From assembly GCA_023386555.1 (NCBI GenBank), contig JAEWJK010000003.1, positions 325,244 through 389,243 on the forward strand: a stretch of DNA of 64,000 bases, read 5' to 3'. Positions within the stretch are counted from its first letter, which is position 1. Each line of letters begins with the position of its first letter. The DNA comes from Bacteroidota bacterium (GTDB lineage Bacteria > Bacteroidota > Bacteroidia > Chitinophagales > Chitinophagaceae). This document shows, one piece after another, positions 42,977-52,701 of the stretch. The notes beneath the pieces were generated by a model. That model did not search any database and was not told the DNA's origin. It worked only from the letters and a program-made list of their open reading frames with translations. The position numbers were made by a program, and so were the translations under genes.

Positions 42977-42997
42977 AAAGCCTCAATTAGAGGCTTT
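42970..42997 (-). terminator. Terminator of the DUF3108 gene
   Basis: A perfect 8-bp stem (42977-42984 with 42990-42997) has a T-rich tract on the minus strand that is part of the dispersed element. Confidence 0.82.
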
Positions 42998-43001
42998 CAA
43001 A

Positions 43002-43793
43002 TTATTTCCAATTTACCAATGAACTGAGTGGATGTCGAAGTCCACGATATTGCATCATATCTACTTTTACACTACCAACACTTATCGGGCTTTCAATTCT
43101 TAATGGAATATGGTTTGCATCGTCAGAAACCCAAACAGTCATCTTTTCACCACCTTCAAACATAGTTCCCTTAACTAAAAGCGGTTTGAACTTGATGGCT
43201 CTGAACTTGCCATATTTGGTTTTGATGGTTTCTTTACCAAGATATCTTATGTAGAGATGAAACACTTCGTTATCTAAAAACATATCAAACGGAATCTTAT
43301 CTCCTGCCTTATATTGATCGAAGTTGATATTTCTTGCATAATAGATTGAACTCAATACATCCTGAATACAATTCGGCACTTTATAAACACCATCAGTGGT
43401 TATAGCTGTATTTGCAGTCTGATTAAAAGTAATGTTTTCGTATTTTTTATAACCACCTTCATCAACGTTACGAATGAACTTCAGTGGCTGAAGATTCGCG
43501 GTATCGATATAACTCTCATACTTATCTCTTACTTTAAATATCCAATCGTATTTGGAATTGGAACTACCTGTACCAACCACATGATAAACAGGTTTGTTAT
43601 TCATTCTTTCTAATGTTGTAGAAAAAGTAGCTGTACCTGCATTAATATAAACACCTATGACACTATAAAAAACAGTGTAAGTAATATTCTCACCACCCTG
43701 GAAACTGGTATTCTTAATACCGCAGAAATTATCGCCTGCAGTCAGCGAAACGGTACACAATAAAGCGGTAAAGATCGAAGCAATTTTTTTCAC
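43002..43793 (-). CDS. DUF3108 domain protein, exported
   Basis: A 263-residue protein with a signal peptide (ending near LTAG) and a beta-rich DUF3108-like domain: GENITYTVFYSVIGVYINAGTA (key part FYSVIGVYINAG), VRDKYESYID, YARNINFDQYKAGDKIPFDMFLDN (core KAGDKIPF) and VWVSDDANHIPLRIE. Relatives are periplasmic proteins of unknown function that may handle lipids or fold as barrels. It follows an LPG-synthase-like gene by 2 bp, so they form an operon. Confidence 0.8.
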   Translation of the reverse strand: MKKIASIFTALLCTVSLTAGDNFCGIKNTSFQGGENITYTVFYSVIGVYINAGTATFSTTLERMNNKPVYHVVGTGSSNSKYDWIFKVRDKYESYIDTANLQPLKFIRNVDEGGYKKYENITFNQTANTAITTDGVYKVPNCIQDVLSSIYYARNINFDQYKAGDKIPFDMFLDNEVFHLYIRYLGKETIKTKYGKFRAIKFKPLLVKGTMFEGGEKMTVWVSDDANHIPLRIESPISVGSVKVDMMQYRGLRHPLSSLVNWK

Positions 43794-43795
43794 GT

Positions 43796-44752
43796 TTATT
43801 TCTTAAAGAGTTTAATGCTTAAAATAAATAAGCTACCGGCTAATGCAGGAATAATGAGATTTATTATCCATAATCCTACAGTAGTAGCAATGATACCTAA
43901 CGTATTTGTACTTACGAGACCAAATAACTCTATCGCTGCAATTCCTCTCAAGCTTAATTCAATTGATGAAATGGTGGGCACTACTGCCAATACCAGGAAA
44001 AACACACTCACCAATCCGGCAGCTTGCCAAAAAGGAATATTCACTTCAAAAACCTGCAGCAATAATATGTATTGGACTATAAATACAACGTAACGTGTGA
44101 CAGAAAGAGACAAAATTCGTGTTAATTCTTTCCAATGAAAGTCTTCCAGTTTCTCTATGAGGTAACTATACTTTTTAACAAAAGGTAATCTTTCAATGAG
44201 TTTGGTTAACCATGAAAGTTCAAAATAAACGACCAACATAATAAGAACCACAGCCAATACCCCATAAAATATTACTTCGTAAACCATAGGAACTAGTCCA
44301 GGATAAACTTCGAGCAGCCCAACTTTTGTTAATATAGTTTTAAGAGAATTTGTAACCGATTCTTTCATCCAAAACAATCCTGCAAGGCCAGCCAGCAAGG
44401 TGATGATGGTTTGACTCAAGCTTCCCACAAATATCAATGCAAGCCCTTTTAGCCTATTACCTTCATGCAGATAAACAACTCTGCCAACATACTCACCAAT
44501 TCTGTTAGGTGTATTAACAGCAAGAGACTGACCTGCAAAAACTGCTTTGAAGGCCCTGAGAAAAGATATTTGTTCAATAAATCTTACCAGCACCTGCCAT
44601 TTCCTTGATTCTATACCCCAGTTTAAAAACATCAGCAGAACCACAGCAACAAGTTTCCAGCTATTCTTACCAAATGCTGAAGCTTTGATCAGTTGCCAGG
44701 ATTGATGCAGGTCTTTCTGATTATTTATTTCACGATAAAGGGAATATGCCAC
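43796..44752 (-). CDS. Lysylphosphatidylglycerol synthase-like membrane protein
   Basis: A polytopic protein of the flippase-like UPF0104/LPG_synthase_TM family with about seven helices and the motif RIGEYVGRVVYL near residue 82. Such proteins flip or modify lipids; the synthase domain itself is absent. The frame given starts at a GTG, the first standard start, but in-frame hydrophobic sequence continues 20 codons upstream to CTG at 44812 and would complete the first helix. The real start is probably there or at ATT 44818. Confidence 0.82.
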   Translation of the reverse strand: MAYSLYREINNQKDLHQSWQLIKASAFGKNSWKLVAVVLLMFLNWGIESRKWQVLVRFIEQISFLRAFKAVFAGQSLAVNTPNRIGEYVGRVVYLHEGNRLKGLALIFVGSLSQTIITLLAGLAGLFWMKESVTNSLKTILTKVGLLEVYPGLVPMVYEVIFYGVLAVVLIMLVVYFELSWLTKLIERLPFVKKYSYLIEKLEDFHWKELTRILSLSVTRYVVFIVQYILLLQVFEVNIPFWQAAGLVSVFFLVLAVVPTISSIELSLRGIAAIELFGLVSTNTLGIIATTVGLWIINLIIPALAGSLFILSIKLFKK

Positions 44753-44898
44753 CCAGATGAATAAAACAGGACCTATAAAGTAATTCAGGAATATCTTAAC
44801 TCGTTTATTCAGAATGCCAATTTAGCTTCAAAAATAACGAACTAACATGTTTGTTAACATGATTGATATCTTATTTGCAAACATCTTACTTTCACATC

Positions 44899-45462
44899 AT
44901 GCAGGCTGGTGAGATCATATTAGGAATTGACCCCGGAACTACTATCATGGGTTATGCAGTACTGGAAGTAAGGAATGGCTTGCCTTCTGTACAAACTATG
45001 GATGTACTGAAACTCGGCTCTACAAAAAATATTTATTCAAGACTGGAGATGATACATACAAAAGTTTGTTCCATCATCTCTGTACACAAGCCAACCACTT
45101 TTGCTATTGAAGCTCCTTTTTTTGGAAAGAATGTACAAAGTATGTTGAAGTTAGGAAGAGCTCAAGGTGTAGCTATTGCTGCAGCAATGCAGGCTCAGTT
45201 ACTAGTGACGGAATACTCACCTAAGAAAGTAAAACAATCCATTACCGGTAATGGTAATGCAGATAAAGAGCAGATCTGGAAGATGCTGCAAACGATCTTG
45301 AAAATACAAGATCAACCAAAATATTTTGATGCTACCGATGCACTGGCTGTAGCGTTATGTCATTACTATCAAATTTCATCTCCTGTTGCAGCGATATCAA
45401 AAGGTTTTAATGGATGGAAAGATTTTATTGCCAAAAATCCAGATAAGATCACGGTAAAATAA
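44899..45462 (+). CDS. ruvC: Holliday junction resolvase RuvC
   Basis: Resolves Holliday junctions as a dimer with RuvAB. The 187-residue RNase H-like nuclease has catalytic acidic residues D11 in GIDPGTT, a Glu in AIEAPFFG and the Asp pair in DATDALAVALCH. The KKVKQSITGNGNADKEQ region contacts DNA. I chose ATG 44899 over an upstream ATG because MQAGEIILGIDPG is the standard start. ruvA and ruvB are not nearby. Confidence 0.96.
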   Translation: MQAGEIILGIDPGTTIMGYAVLEVRNGLPSVQTMDVLKLGSTKNIYSRLEMIHTKVCSIISVHKPTTFAIEAPFFGKNVQSMLKLGRAQGVAIAAAMQAQLLVTEYSPKKVKQSITGNGNADKEQIWKMLQTILKIQDQPKYFDATDALAVALCHYYQISSPVAAISKGFNGWKDFIAKNPDKITVK

Positions 45463-45463
45463 T

Positions 45464-45486
45464 AAAGCCACTCGAAAGTGGCTTTT
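45464..45486. terminator. Bidirectional terminator between ruvC and gltX
   Basis: A 9-bp stem (45464-45472 with 45477-45485) closed by a CGAA tetraloop, with T-rich sequence on either side. Confidence 0.88.
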
Positions 45487-45488
45487 AC

Positions 45489-47012
45489 TTATAGAAGTGA
45501 TAAAGCTTTTTCAACTCTTTGTTTTACATCTGCAGGCCCAATAATCTCTGCAATATCAAACACACCGGGACCAAATTTTCCACCTACCAACATAATTCTT
45601 AAAGGCAACATTAACTCTCCTACTTTAATGTTTTTTGATGTTGCCAATTCTTTAAATGAAGATTCGAGGCTTACAGCTTTCCATTCTGCTGAATCAAGTG
45701 ATGCAATCCACTCTTTAAAGAAAACAGTCTTTTCATCATTCCACTTTCCTTTGATGGAATCGACATCAATAACTTCAGGTGCCACAAAAAAGAACTTTGA
45801 TTGATCATAAAAATCTGTCAACAAAGAACACCTGTCTTTCACTAACTCTATTACCTTTTCTAACTTCTCATTATCGCTTATCGCAATATTATTTTGACTT
45901 AATATCTCGTAAATCGTATTTTGTAAATCGTACTTCGTACTTCGTTTTATCCATTCATGATTGAACCATTTCGCTTTTTCATAATCGAATTTAGCTCCTG
46001 ATTTATGTACTCTTTCCAGCGAAAACTTCTCAATCAATTCATCCAAACTAAAAATCTCTTGCTCTGTTCCATCATTCCAGCCCAACATAGCCAGCATGTT
46101 TACAAAAGCCTCAGGTAAGAAACCTCTTTCTTTAAATCCTGTCGCTTTTTCGTTAGTCTTAGGATCAGTCCAGTCCATTGCAAACACCGGAAATCCTAAA
46201 CGGTCTCCATCTCTTTTACTCAGCTTACCATTTCCATCAGGCTTTAATATTAAAGGAAGATGAGCCCATTCAGGCATATTTTCCAATCCAAACAAATATT
46301 TCCAAAGCAAAATATGAACAGGAGCACTTGGCAGCCATTCTTCACCACGAAAAGCATGTGATATTTTCATCAGGTGATCATCAACTACCACCGCTAAATG
46401 ATAAGTAGGCATTCCGTCAGCTTTCAATAATACCTTATCATCTACCAATGAAGAATGAAAACTCACTTCACCACGAATCATATCGGCGAACTTGATCTCT
46501 TCATTCAACGGCATTTTTATTCTAACAACATACGGAGCACCTGCACTTATTAAACGCTGTACTTCTTCTTCACCCAACGTTAAAGAATTTCGCATTCTTT
46601 CCCTTATCTCATGATTATATTGAGGAGTTGGATTATCATGCGTTTTAAATTTTATACGCATTTCTTCCAATTCCTCTGTTGTATCAAACGCATAATATGC
46701 AAATCCATCTTTCACTAATTTCTCTGCATATTCATTATAGATCGCTTTCCTTTCGCTTTGCCTGTAAGGTGCAAATTCACCACCATGCTGCACACTTTCA
46801 TCCGGTTCAATTCCACACCACTTTAAACATTCGAAAATGTATTCTTCAGCGCCTTGTACATAACGATTCTGATCCGTATCCTCAATTCTTAAAATAAAAT
46901 CACCACCATGTTTACGGGCAAACAAATAATTGTACAATACTGTTCTTACACCACCTAAATGAAGTCCACCTGTGGGAGAAGGAGCAAAACGAACCCTAAC
47001 TTTTTTCATCAT
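45489..47012 (-). CDS. gltX: Glutamate-tRNA ligase
   Basis: Class I synthetase that charges tRNA-Glu. The 507-residue protein has the HIGH-type motif PSPTGGLHLGG (10-20), the family segment LRIEDTDQNR and the KMSKS-type loop GKLSKRDGDRLG near residue 262. The C-terminal helical anticodon-binding domain is complete. Two adjacent ATG codons start the frame; a -7 box only 5 nt upstream suggests an almost leaderless mRNA. Confidence 0.97.
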   Translation of the reverse strand: MMKKVRVRFAPSPTGGLHLGGVRTVLYNYLFARKHGGDFILRIEDTDQNRYVQGAEEYIFECLKWCGIEPDESVQHGGEFAPYRQSERKAIYNEYAEKLVKDGFAYYAFDTTEELEEMRIKFKTHDNPTPQYNHEIRERMRNSLTLGEEEVQRLISAGAPYVVRIKMPLNEEIKFADMIRGEVSFHSSLVDDKVLLKADGMPTYHLAVVVDDHLMKISHAFRGEEWLPSAPVHILLWKYLFGLENMPEWAHLPLILKPDGNGKLSKRDGDRLGFPVFAMDWTDPKTNEKATGFKERGFLPEAFVNMLAMLGWNDGTEQEIFSLDELIEKFSLERVHKSGAKFDYEKAKWFNHEWIKRSTKYDLQNTIYEILSQNNIAISDNEKLEKVIELVKDRCSLLTDFYDQSKFFFVAPEVIDVDSIKGKWNDEKTVFFKEWIASLDSAEWKAVSLESSFKELATSKNIKVGELMLPLRIMLVGGKFGPGVFDIAEIIGPADVKQRVEKALSLL

Positions 47013-47016
47013 CCTA

Positions 47017-47024
47017 CAAAGATA
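47017..47024 (-). promoter_or_regulatory. Putative -7 box of gltX
   Basis: On the minus strand TATCTTTG matches TAnnTTTG; the expected start, near 47010, lies within the first two ATG codons. Confidence 0.4.
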
Positions 47025-47066
47025 ACATCACAGCACACTGTTAAAAATGTAGTTATATGAGGTTTT

Positions 47067-47122
47067 TTTATATAGTCAACTATATATTTTCATGGCATCT
47101 TCGTTGTGTCACTCACTTGTAC
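47067..47122 (+). repeat. Dispersed intergenic element, subtype A
   Basis: Exact core at 47103-47122, preceded by GGTTTTTTTATATAGTCAACT. It ends 33 bp before the chosen start codon of the ARPP-1 gene. Confidence 0.83.
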
Positions 47123-47154
47123 ACCATATCTTTAAGCAACAATTCCATGACCTT

Positions 47155-48117
47155 TTGAATAATCACATCATCAGATCACTCTTTCTCAGCTGTTTGATAC
47201 TGTGCTTCAAGTATTCAATATCCCAGCAAAACAGTTTCCCCGAAGTTGTGGTGCAGTACGATTCTGCTGCTTCATGGACGTATGATAATCTTCAGCTCAT
47301 TCCTGTACGTTTTGTTGGTGATGGTGGTACGAAAGGATATCTGCCTTTTGATAATGTTACCACCATGCAAAAAGCATTGAGAGAAAAAAAACTCAAGATC
47401 AATGAAATAAAAGGTTCCGGCAATGCTGATGTTAGAATTCTGGAAATGCGGAACATGAGTAAAGAAGCTATTGTTATACAATCAGGTGAAATAATAGTAG
47501 GTGGTAAGCAGGATCGTATCGTTTCTCAAACAATGATATTACCTCCGGACAAAGAGAAATACTATGTAAATGTTTTTTGTGTGGAGAAGGGCCGTTGGGC
47601 CAGGAAATCAAAACCTTTTAATTATTTCCGCCAGGCAGATATGAGTTTGAGAAGAGCAACTGATGTAAGCCGAAAGCAACATGACATCTGGGAAAATATA
47701 GAAAACCAGTTTAAAGTAAGCGGTAAAAAATCTCAAACGGAAGCTTATAAAGATATACTTGCAGAACGACGTTTTATAGAAGAAGATTCTTTATATGTAA
47801 AATTCTTCACTGATAAGCTTTCTAAAACCGACAGCAGCTTTGCAGGTTTCATTGCAATTACCGGTGGACAAATTATAGGAACTGATCTTTATTCAACAAA
47901 AGAAATGGCTATTGAAGCATTTCAAAATACATTGAGAAGTTATGCTGCCACTGCGATTGTTGTTGGTGATCCTCCTGAAGTAAAAAAAGAAGCTGTGGTG
48001 AATTTTATGACCCCAATTCTTTCTGACAATAAAACAAGAAATGATTTTTTAAAAAATCGTGGACGAGTGTATATGTACCAGGGAAAGATCATTCATATTG
48101 TTGCTTATGGTGATTAA
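47155..48117 (+). CDS. ARPP-1 (DUF6569-like) domain protein, exported
   Basis: A 320-residue protein with a signal peptide (LFLSCLILCFKYSISQQ) followed by an ARPP-1-type domain: LQLIPVRFVG, EIKGSGNADVRILEMRNMS (core VRILEMRN), QSGEIIVGGKQDRIVSQTMI (core GGKQDR). Function unknown. I chose TTG at 47155 because the only in-frame ATG, at 47092, would translate a dispersed repeat and place 20 atypical residues before the signal. A deacetylase gene follows after 9 bp. Confidence 0.78.
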   Translation: MNNHIIRSLFLSCLILCFKYSISQQNSFPEVVVQYDSAASWTYDNLQLIPVRFVGDGGTKGYLPFDNVTTMQKALREKKLKINEIKGSGNADVRILEMRNMSKEAIVIQSGEIIVGGKQDRIVSQTMILPPDKEKYYVNVFCVEKGRWARKSKPFNYFRQADMSLRRATDVSRKQHDIWENIENQFKVSGKKSQTEAYKDILAERRFIEEDSLYVKFFTDKLSKTDSSFAGFIAITGGQIIGTDLYSTKEMAIEAFQNTLRSYAATAIVVGDPPEVKKEAVVNFMTPILSDNKTRNDFLKNRGRVYMYQGKIIHIVAYGD

Positions 48118-48126
48118 CTTTAGCTG

Positions 48127-48789
48127 ATGTATTTAGTAAAACCCCCAGGTTGGTTGAAATGGATATATCCCGGTTTGATCTGGGATATGCATGTAGAGAA
48201 AGATGAAAAAATTCTCTACCTCACTTTTGATGATGGACCACACCCAATTGCCACACCATTTGTATTAGACCAATTAAAAAAATACAATGCAAAGGCAACA
48301 TTCTTTTGCATCGGTAGGAATGTTGCTGATCACGGCGATATCTATAAAAGAATTATTGATGAAGAACATGCCATCGGTAACCATACCTTCAATCACCTTA
48401 ACGGATGGAAAGTAAGAGACCAGGAATATATTGCAGATATTGTAAAAGCTGCTGAGCTGATAGATTCTAAAATGTTTCGTCCCCCTTATGGAAGAATAAC
48501 CAGATTCCAATCTGCTGTGTTAAGAAAAGAATCTGCTCATGGCAAACAACCAACAACTGCCCACCATCAATCTTTCAACATCATCATGTGGAGTGTGCTA
48601 AGTGGTGATTGGGATAACAAAATTGATGGCAAGAAATGTTATGAGAACGTAGTGCTGAATGCGAAGAATGGAGGCATTATTGTTTTTCATGATAGTGCAA
48701 AAGCATTGGAACGAATGCAGTTTGCTTTGCCGAAAGTGCTGGAATATTACACTAAAGAAGGCTTTCGGTTTGAAGCTATATCAAAATAG
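48127..48789 (+). CDS. Polysaccharide deacetylase family protein
   Basis: A 220-residue NodB-fold enzyme (CE4) that removes acetyl groups from glycans such as peptidoglycan or chitin oligomers. The metal triad is D36 in TFDDGPHP with H86 and H90 in NHTFNH; RPPYGR and the late DWDNK and FHDS motifs are also present. No signal peptide is obvious, although the first 20 residues are fairly hydrophobic. It follows the ARPP-1 gene closely. Confidence 0.92.
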   Translation: MYLVKPPGWLKWIYPGLIWDMHVEKDEKILYLTFDDGPHPIATPFVLDQLKKYNAKATFFCIGRNVADHGDIYKRIIDEEHAIGNHTFNHLNGWKVRDQEYIADIVKAAELIDSKMFRPPYGRITRFQSAVLRKESAHGKQPTTAHHQSFNIIMWSVLSGDWDNKIDGKKCYENVVLNAKNGGIIVFHDSAKALERMQFALPKVLEYYTKEGFRFEAISK

Positions 48790-48910
48790 CCTCTCTTATA
48801 ATATCTGCCAAAAAGAACTTTAAACTTTCATTGAAAGAATAATCTGTTGCACATGAAAAATGAACATGGAGCTCCAATCTTTTTAAAAAATCGGTTGTAG
48901 TTTTACCGCC

Positions 48911-51184
48911 ATGGGACATCTGCCAAAGTTGATAGAAGACCTTGCTTTAATATTAATAGCCGGAGGCATTACAACGCTCATTTTCAAGGCTATTAAACAA
49001 CCATTGGTATTGGGGTATATTATTGCAGGATTTATTGTAGGGCCCTATTTATCCATTACGCCAACTGTTGCTGATACAGATAATATTGAAACATTTGCTG
49101 AGATAGGAGTAATATTTTTATTGTTTAGCCTGGGCTTGGAATTTAGCTTTAAAAAGTTAATGCGTGTTGGTGGTGCTGCATCAATCACTGCCTTTGTAGA
49201 GATCATATTTATTACCTGCAGCGGCTTTTTAGTTGGACGGTGGATGGGATGGTCAACTATGGATAGCTTGTTTTTAGGTGGAATGCTGGCTAGTTCATCA
49301 ACTACAATTATCATTAGGGCTTTTGATGAACTGGGTGTTAAAACAAAAAAATTCGCAAGTATTGTTTTTGGAGTTTTAGTGGTAGAAGATATTGTTGTGA
49401 TCTTATTAATGGTGTTACTTTCAACAATGGCAGTTAGCCAGGCTTTTGAGGGTGCAGAATTATTAATGACTGTAGCCAAATTATTATTCTTTTTAGCCGT
49501 TTGGTTCTTATCAGGCATTTTCATTCTGCCTACTCTTTTGAGAAAGATCAACAAGCTGCTTGATGAAGAAACCTTACTTATTCTTGCTATTGGCTTATGC
49601 TTAGGAATGGTATTACTTGCAACAGAGGTTGGATTCTCTGCTGAACTTGGTGCATTTATCATGGGTTCAATTATGGCAGAAACTATTCTTGCCGAAAAAA
49701 TCGAACACCTTTTTAAGCCGGTTAAAGATCTGTTTGGTGCAGTATTCTTTATTTCTGTGGGAATGATGATAGATCCTGTGGCCATCATGGAATATAAATG
49801 GCCAGTAATCTGGGTTACACTGCTAACATTGTTTGGAAAATTCTTTAGTACCACATTAGGTGCTTTGTTATCGGGCCAACCATTAAGGCAATCTATACAG
49901 GTTGGTATGAGTATGGCACAAATAGGTGAGTTTGCTTTCATTGTTGCAACACTTGGATTAAGCCTCGGTGTGATCAGTAACTTTTTGTTTCCAGTTGCTG
50001 TGGGTGCTTCTGCCATAACCACTTTCACCACTCCTTATATGATAAAGAGTGCAGATAGGCTTTACCATCTGCTGGTTCGTATTTTACCGTCAAGGTGGGT
50101 GCAGAGGTTAGATAGATATTCAACCGGAACAGAGAACATCCAGGCAGAAAACAACTGGAAAACTGCACTTAGATCTTATGGTGCTATTGCAGCAGTTAAC
50201 GGCATTCTTCTTATTGGTATATTATTGTTATCAATTAATTTTTTTCTACCATTCATCCAAACGTACATAAGTAATGTAACTATTGCAGGTATTGTTTGTG
50301 TAGTAACAACCCTTGGTGTAGCTTCTCCTTTTTTAGTAGCACTTATTACAAAAAAACCAAACAAAAGAGCCTATAAAGAACTTTGGCTTAACAGCAGGTA
50401 TAACCGTGGCCCATTAGTAATGTTAGAAATCGGCAGAATATTTTTAGCCTTTCTGATAATAGGTGTATGGATGATAAAGATACTTCCAACTTTTGTGGCA
50501 CTTATCATCGCAATACCGGTAATAGTGGTGGTATATTTTATGTTTTATAAAAGAATACAAGCATTTTATCAGCGAATTGAAGGAAATTTTCTATTGAACC
50601 TGAATGCCAGAGAAACTGCTGCTGCAGAAGCAGAAAAATTATCACCTGATAATTATCATCGCAATAAAATTCTTCGATCAAATCTGGTACCATGGTCGGC
50701 TCATATTATTGACATGGTAGTACCACAACATGCAGTTTATGCAGGAAAACCCCTAGAGCAGTTACAGTGGAGGGAACGATTTGGTATTAACATCGCTTAT
50801 ATCAAACGTGGAGAAAAGCTAATACTTGCACCTAATAGAAATGCAATGCTATTACCTTTCGATCATGCCGGCATTATTGCTACTGACGACCAGATGCATT
50901 TATTTAAGCCGGTATTTAATGCCAATGAAGCTGCAATAAATGAGACACTCAGACTTGAGGATATTGAGTTACAAAAGATCATAGTAGATGAGTTTTCCAA
51001 ACTTAATGGTTTATCTATCAGAGCATCACAAATACGGGAACGTACAGATGGATTAGTAATTGGAATCGAAAGACGTGATCAGCGATTACTGAATCCGGAT
51101 TCTAACACTGTATTTGAATGGGATGACATTATCTGGATTGTTGGTAACAGAAGGAAGATACACAAGCTGGTAGTTAACCAATAG
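48911..51184 (+). CDS. Monovalent cation:proton antiporter-2 family protein
   Basis: A 757-residue CPA2-type transporter, similar to KefB/C and other Na+ or K+/H+ antiporters. About 12 helices occupy residues 8-380, with GLEFSFKKL and the conserved acidic stretch TEVGFSAELGAFIMG. A second hydrophobic region of four helices (about 415-555) is atypical. The tail (about 660-757) carries a TrkA-C-like regulatory domain (GLSIRASQIRERTDGLVIGIERRD, cited in part). Ion specificity is unknown. Confidence 0.88.
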   Translation: MGHLPKLIEDLALILIAGGITTLIFKAIKQPLVLGYIIAGFIVGPYLSITPTVADTDNIETFAEIGVIFLLFSLGLEFSFKKLMRVGGAASITAFVEIIFITCSGFLVGRWMGWSTMDSLFLGGMLASSSTTIIIRAFDELGVKTKKFASIVFGVLVVEDIVVILLMVLLSTMAVSQAFEGAELLMTVAKLLFFLAVWFLSGIFILPTLLRKINKLLDEETLLILAIGLCLGMVLLATEVGFSAELGAFIMGSIMAETILAEKIEHLFKPVKDLFGAVFFISVGMMIDPVAIMEYKWPVIWVTLLTLFGKFFSTTLGALLSGQPLRQSIQVGMSMAQIGEFAFIVATLGLSLGVISNFLFPVAVGASAITTFTTPYMIKSADRLYHLLVRILPSRWVQRLDRYSTGTENIQAENNWKTALRSYGAIAAVNGILLIGILLLSINFFLPFIQTYISNVTIAGIVCVVTTLGVASPFLVALITKKPNKRAYKELWLNSRYNRGPLVMLEIGRIFLAFLIIGVWMIKILPTFVALIIAIPVIVVVYFMFYKRIQAFYQRIEGNFLLNLNARETAAAEAEKLSPDNYHRNKILRSNLVPWSAHIIDMVVPQHAVYAGKPLEQLQWRERFGINIAYIKRGEKLILAPNRNAMLLPFDHAGIIATDDQMHLFKPVFNANEAAINETLRLEDIELQKIIVDEFSKLNGLSIRASQIRERTDGLVIGIERRDQRLLNPDSNTVFEWDDIIWIVGNRRKIHKLVVNQ

Positions 51185-51193
51185 CATACAGTA

Positions 51194-52582
51194 TTATAAG
51201 CCATACTTGTCTACCAAATATATCAATGCTGCCATATTGATTGCTCCCAGTTTTAACTCACGAATATTTACAGCTTCAAAAACATCATTATCTGCATGAT
51301 GATGATCGAAGTATCGCTGGCTGTCTGGTTCATATCCACCTAAAGGTGTTTTTAGTAATCTTGCCAAAGGACCAATATCTGCACCACCACCACTTTTATC
51401 CCATGATGTAATACTATATGGCACAAACAATTTTTTCCAGCTTTCTATTTTACTCCATGCAGATTCAGGAATTGTTAGCCCAATTGTTCTTGGAGTAAAA
51501 CCACCGGCATCACTTTCTAATGCAAACAAATGTTTTTCGTTTTTTGCTTTTGCTTCTTCAGCATATTTTGTTCCACCACGAAGTCCGTTTTCTTCATTGG
51601 CAAATAACACAAAACGTATTGTTCTTTTTGGCTGATATCTTAATGCTTTGAAAGCTCTTAATATTTCAATCGTTTGCACTACACCTGCACCATCATCATG
51701 AGCACCTTCACCCACATCCCAACTATCTAAGTGACCTCCTACTGTAATAAATTCATCAGGAAATTCTGTACCTTTTAATTCAGCGATCACATTATTACCT
51801 ATGGTATCAGGTAACATTTTTCCATTTGTTTTGATGAAGGCAGTTAAGTTCTCCTCATCATGCAAGAATTTCAACAAACCAAGTGAGACAACATCCTGCA
51901 ATCCTACAGCTACAGCAGGAATTTTTGGAAAGCTATCGTTGTAACGCATAGCACCTGTATGAGGATAATTATCTGTTGAGTGGCTCATTGATCTTATCAT
52001 CACACCAACAGCACCATATTTAGCAGCACGGCTTGCAGCAGCTCCACGGTAACCTGCATACATCCGGTAAGAATCAAAAGGATTTACAAGCGTATCTCCA
52101 AATGGGATATCATAAAAAACGATCTTTCCTTTTAATTTATCTTTCTTAGCTTCAAGGTCATCAAAGGAATTTACAAATATCAATGGAGCCTTAATCCCTT
52201 TCTGGCCTGAACCTAATGAATTACCCAAAGCCAATACATTCAGGTTTTCTGTTTTGGTTTTACCTTTTAATTTATAAGAAACTGATGCTACATCTTTTCC
52301 GCCTCTTTTCCAGTTCGGAACCATACATTGTTGCAGGTAAGCATTATCAGCTTTATACTTTTTGAATAGTTCAAGCCCCCACTTTTCGGACTTAACCATA
52401 CCTTCAGAACCTGCTAAACGATGACCAATCTTTTTAGTGAGATACCATAAATTATCATAAGCATCATTTGATGAAAGGATATTGTTGGATATGCGTTTTA
52501 TAAACAGTGAATCTTCTGTAAGATCCTGTGCATTGCTAAAAAATACAACCAATAATAATGGAAGGGCAATTAACTTTCTCAT
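51194..52582 (-). CDS. M28 family peptidase (carboxypeptidase Q-like)
   Basis: A 462-residue exported zinc aminopeptidase or dipeptidase. A signal peptide (1-18) is followed by a PA domain inserted in the N-terminal half (about 100-240) and the catalytic domain with VGGHLDSWDVGEGAHDDGAG (about 277-296), EENGLRGG and ALESDAGGF, which supply the metal ligands. The last ligand His lies in YFDHHHADNDVFEA. The 3' end is 9 bp from the convergent antiporter gene. Confidence 0.92.
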   Translation of the reverse strand: MRKLIALPLLLVVFFSNAQDLTEDSLFIKRISNNILSSNDAYDNLWYLTKKIGHRLAGSEGMVKSEKWGLELFKKYKADNAYLQQCMVPNWKRGGKDVASVSYKLKGKTKTENLNVLALGNSLGSGQKGIKAPLIFVNSFDDLEAKKDKLKGKIVFYDIPFGDTLVNPFDSYRMYAGYRGAAASRAAKYGAVGVMIRSMSHSTDNYPHTGAMRYNDSFPKIPAVAVGLQDVVSLGLLKFLHDEENLTAFIKTNGKMLPDTIGNNVIAELKGTEFPDEFITVGGHLDSWDVGEGAHDDGAGVVQTIEILRAFKALRYQPKRTIRFVLFANEENGLRGGTKYAEEAKAKNEKHLFALESDAGGFTPRTIGLTIPESAWSKIESWKKLFVPYSITSWDKSGGGADIGPLARLLKTPLGGYEPDSQRYFDHHHADNDVFEAVNIRELKLGAINMAALIYLVDKYGL

Positions 52583-52701
52583 GGCAACTAAGTTAGGGAA
52601 TGTTATTATTCTATATTGATTAGATGGATGGCAGAAATAAATAAAAATAAAATGTGTTACTTGCAGGAGATCGTAAAGATCAATTGCAATAAAATAAACT
52701 T

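Noticed and set aside
49045..50031. A 328-codon open frame opposite the antiporter gene
   Set aside because: It is the antisense shadow of the antiporter membrane region, with low-complexity Ile/Asn/Thr composition and no domain.
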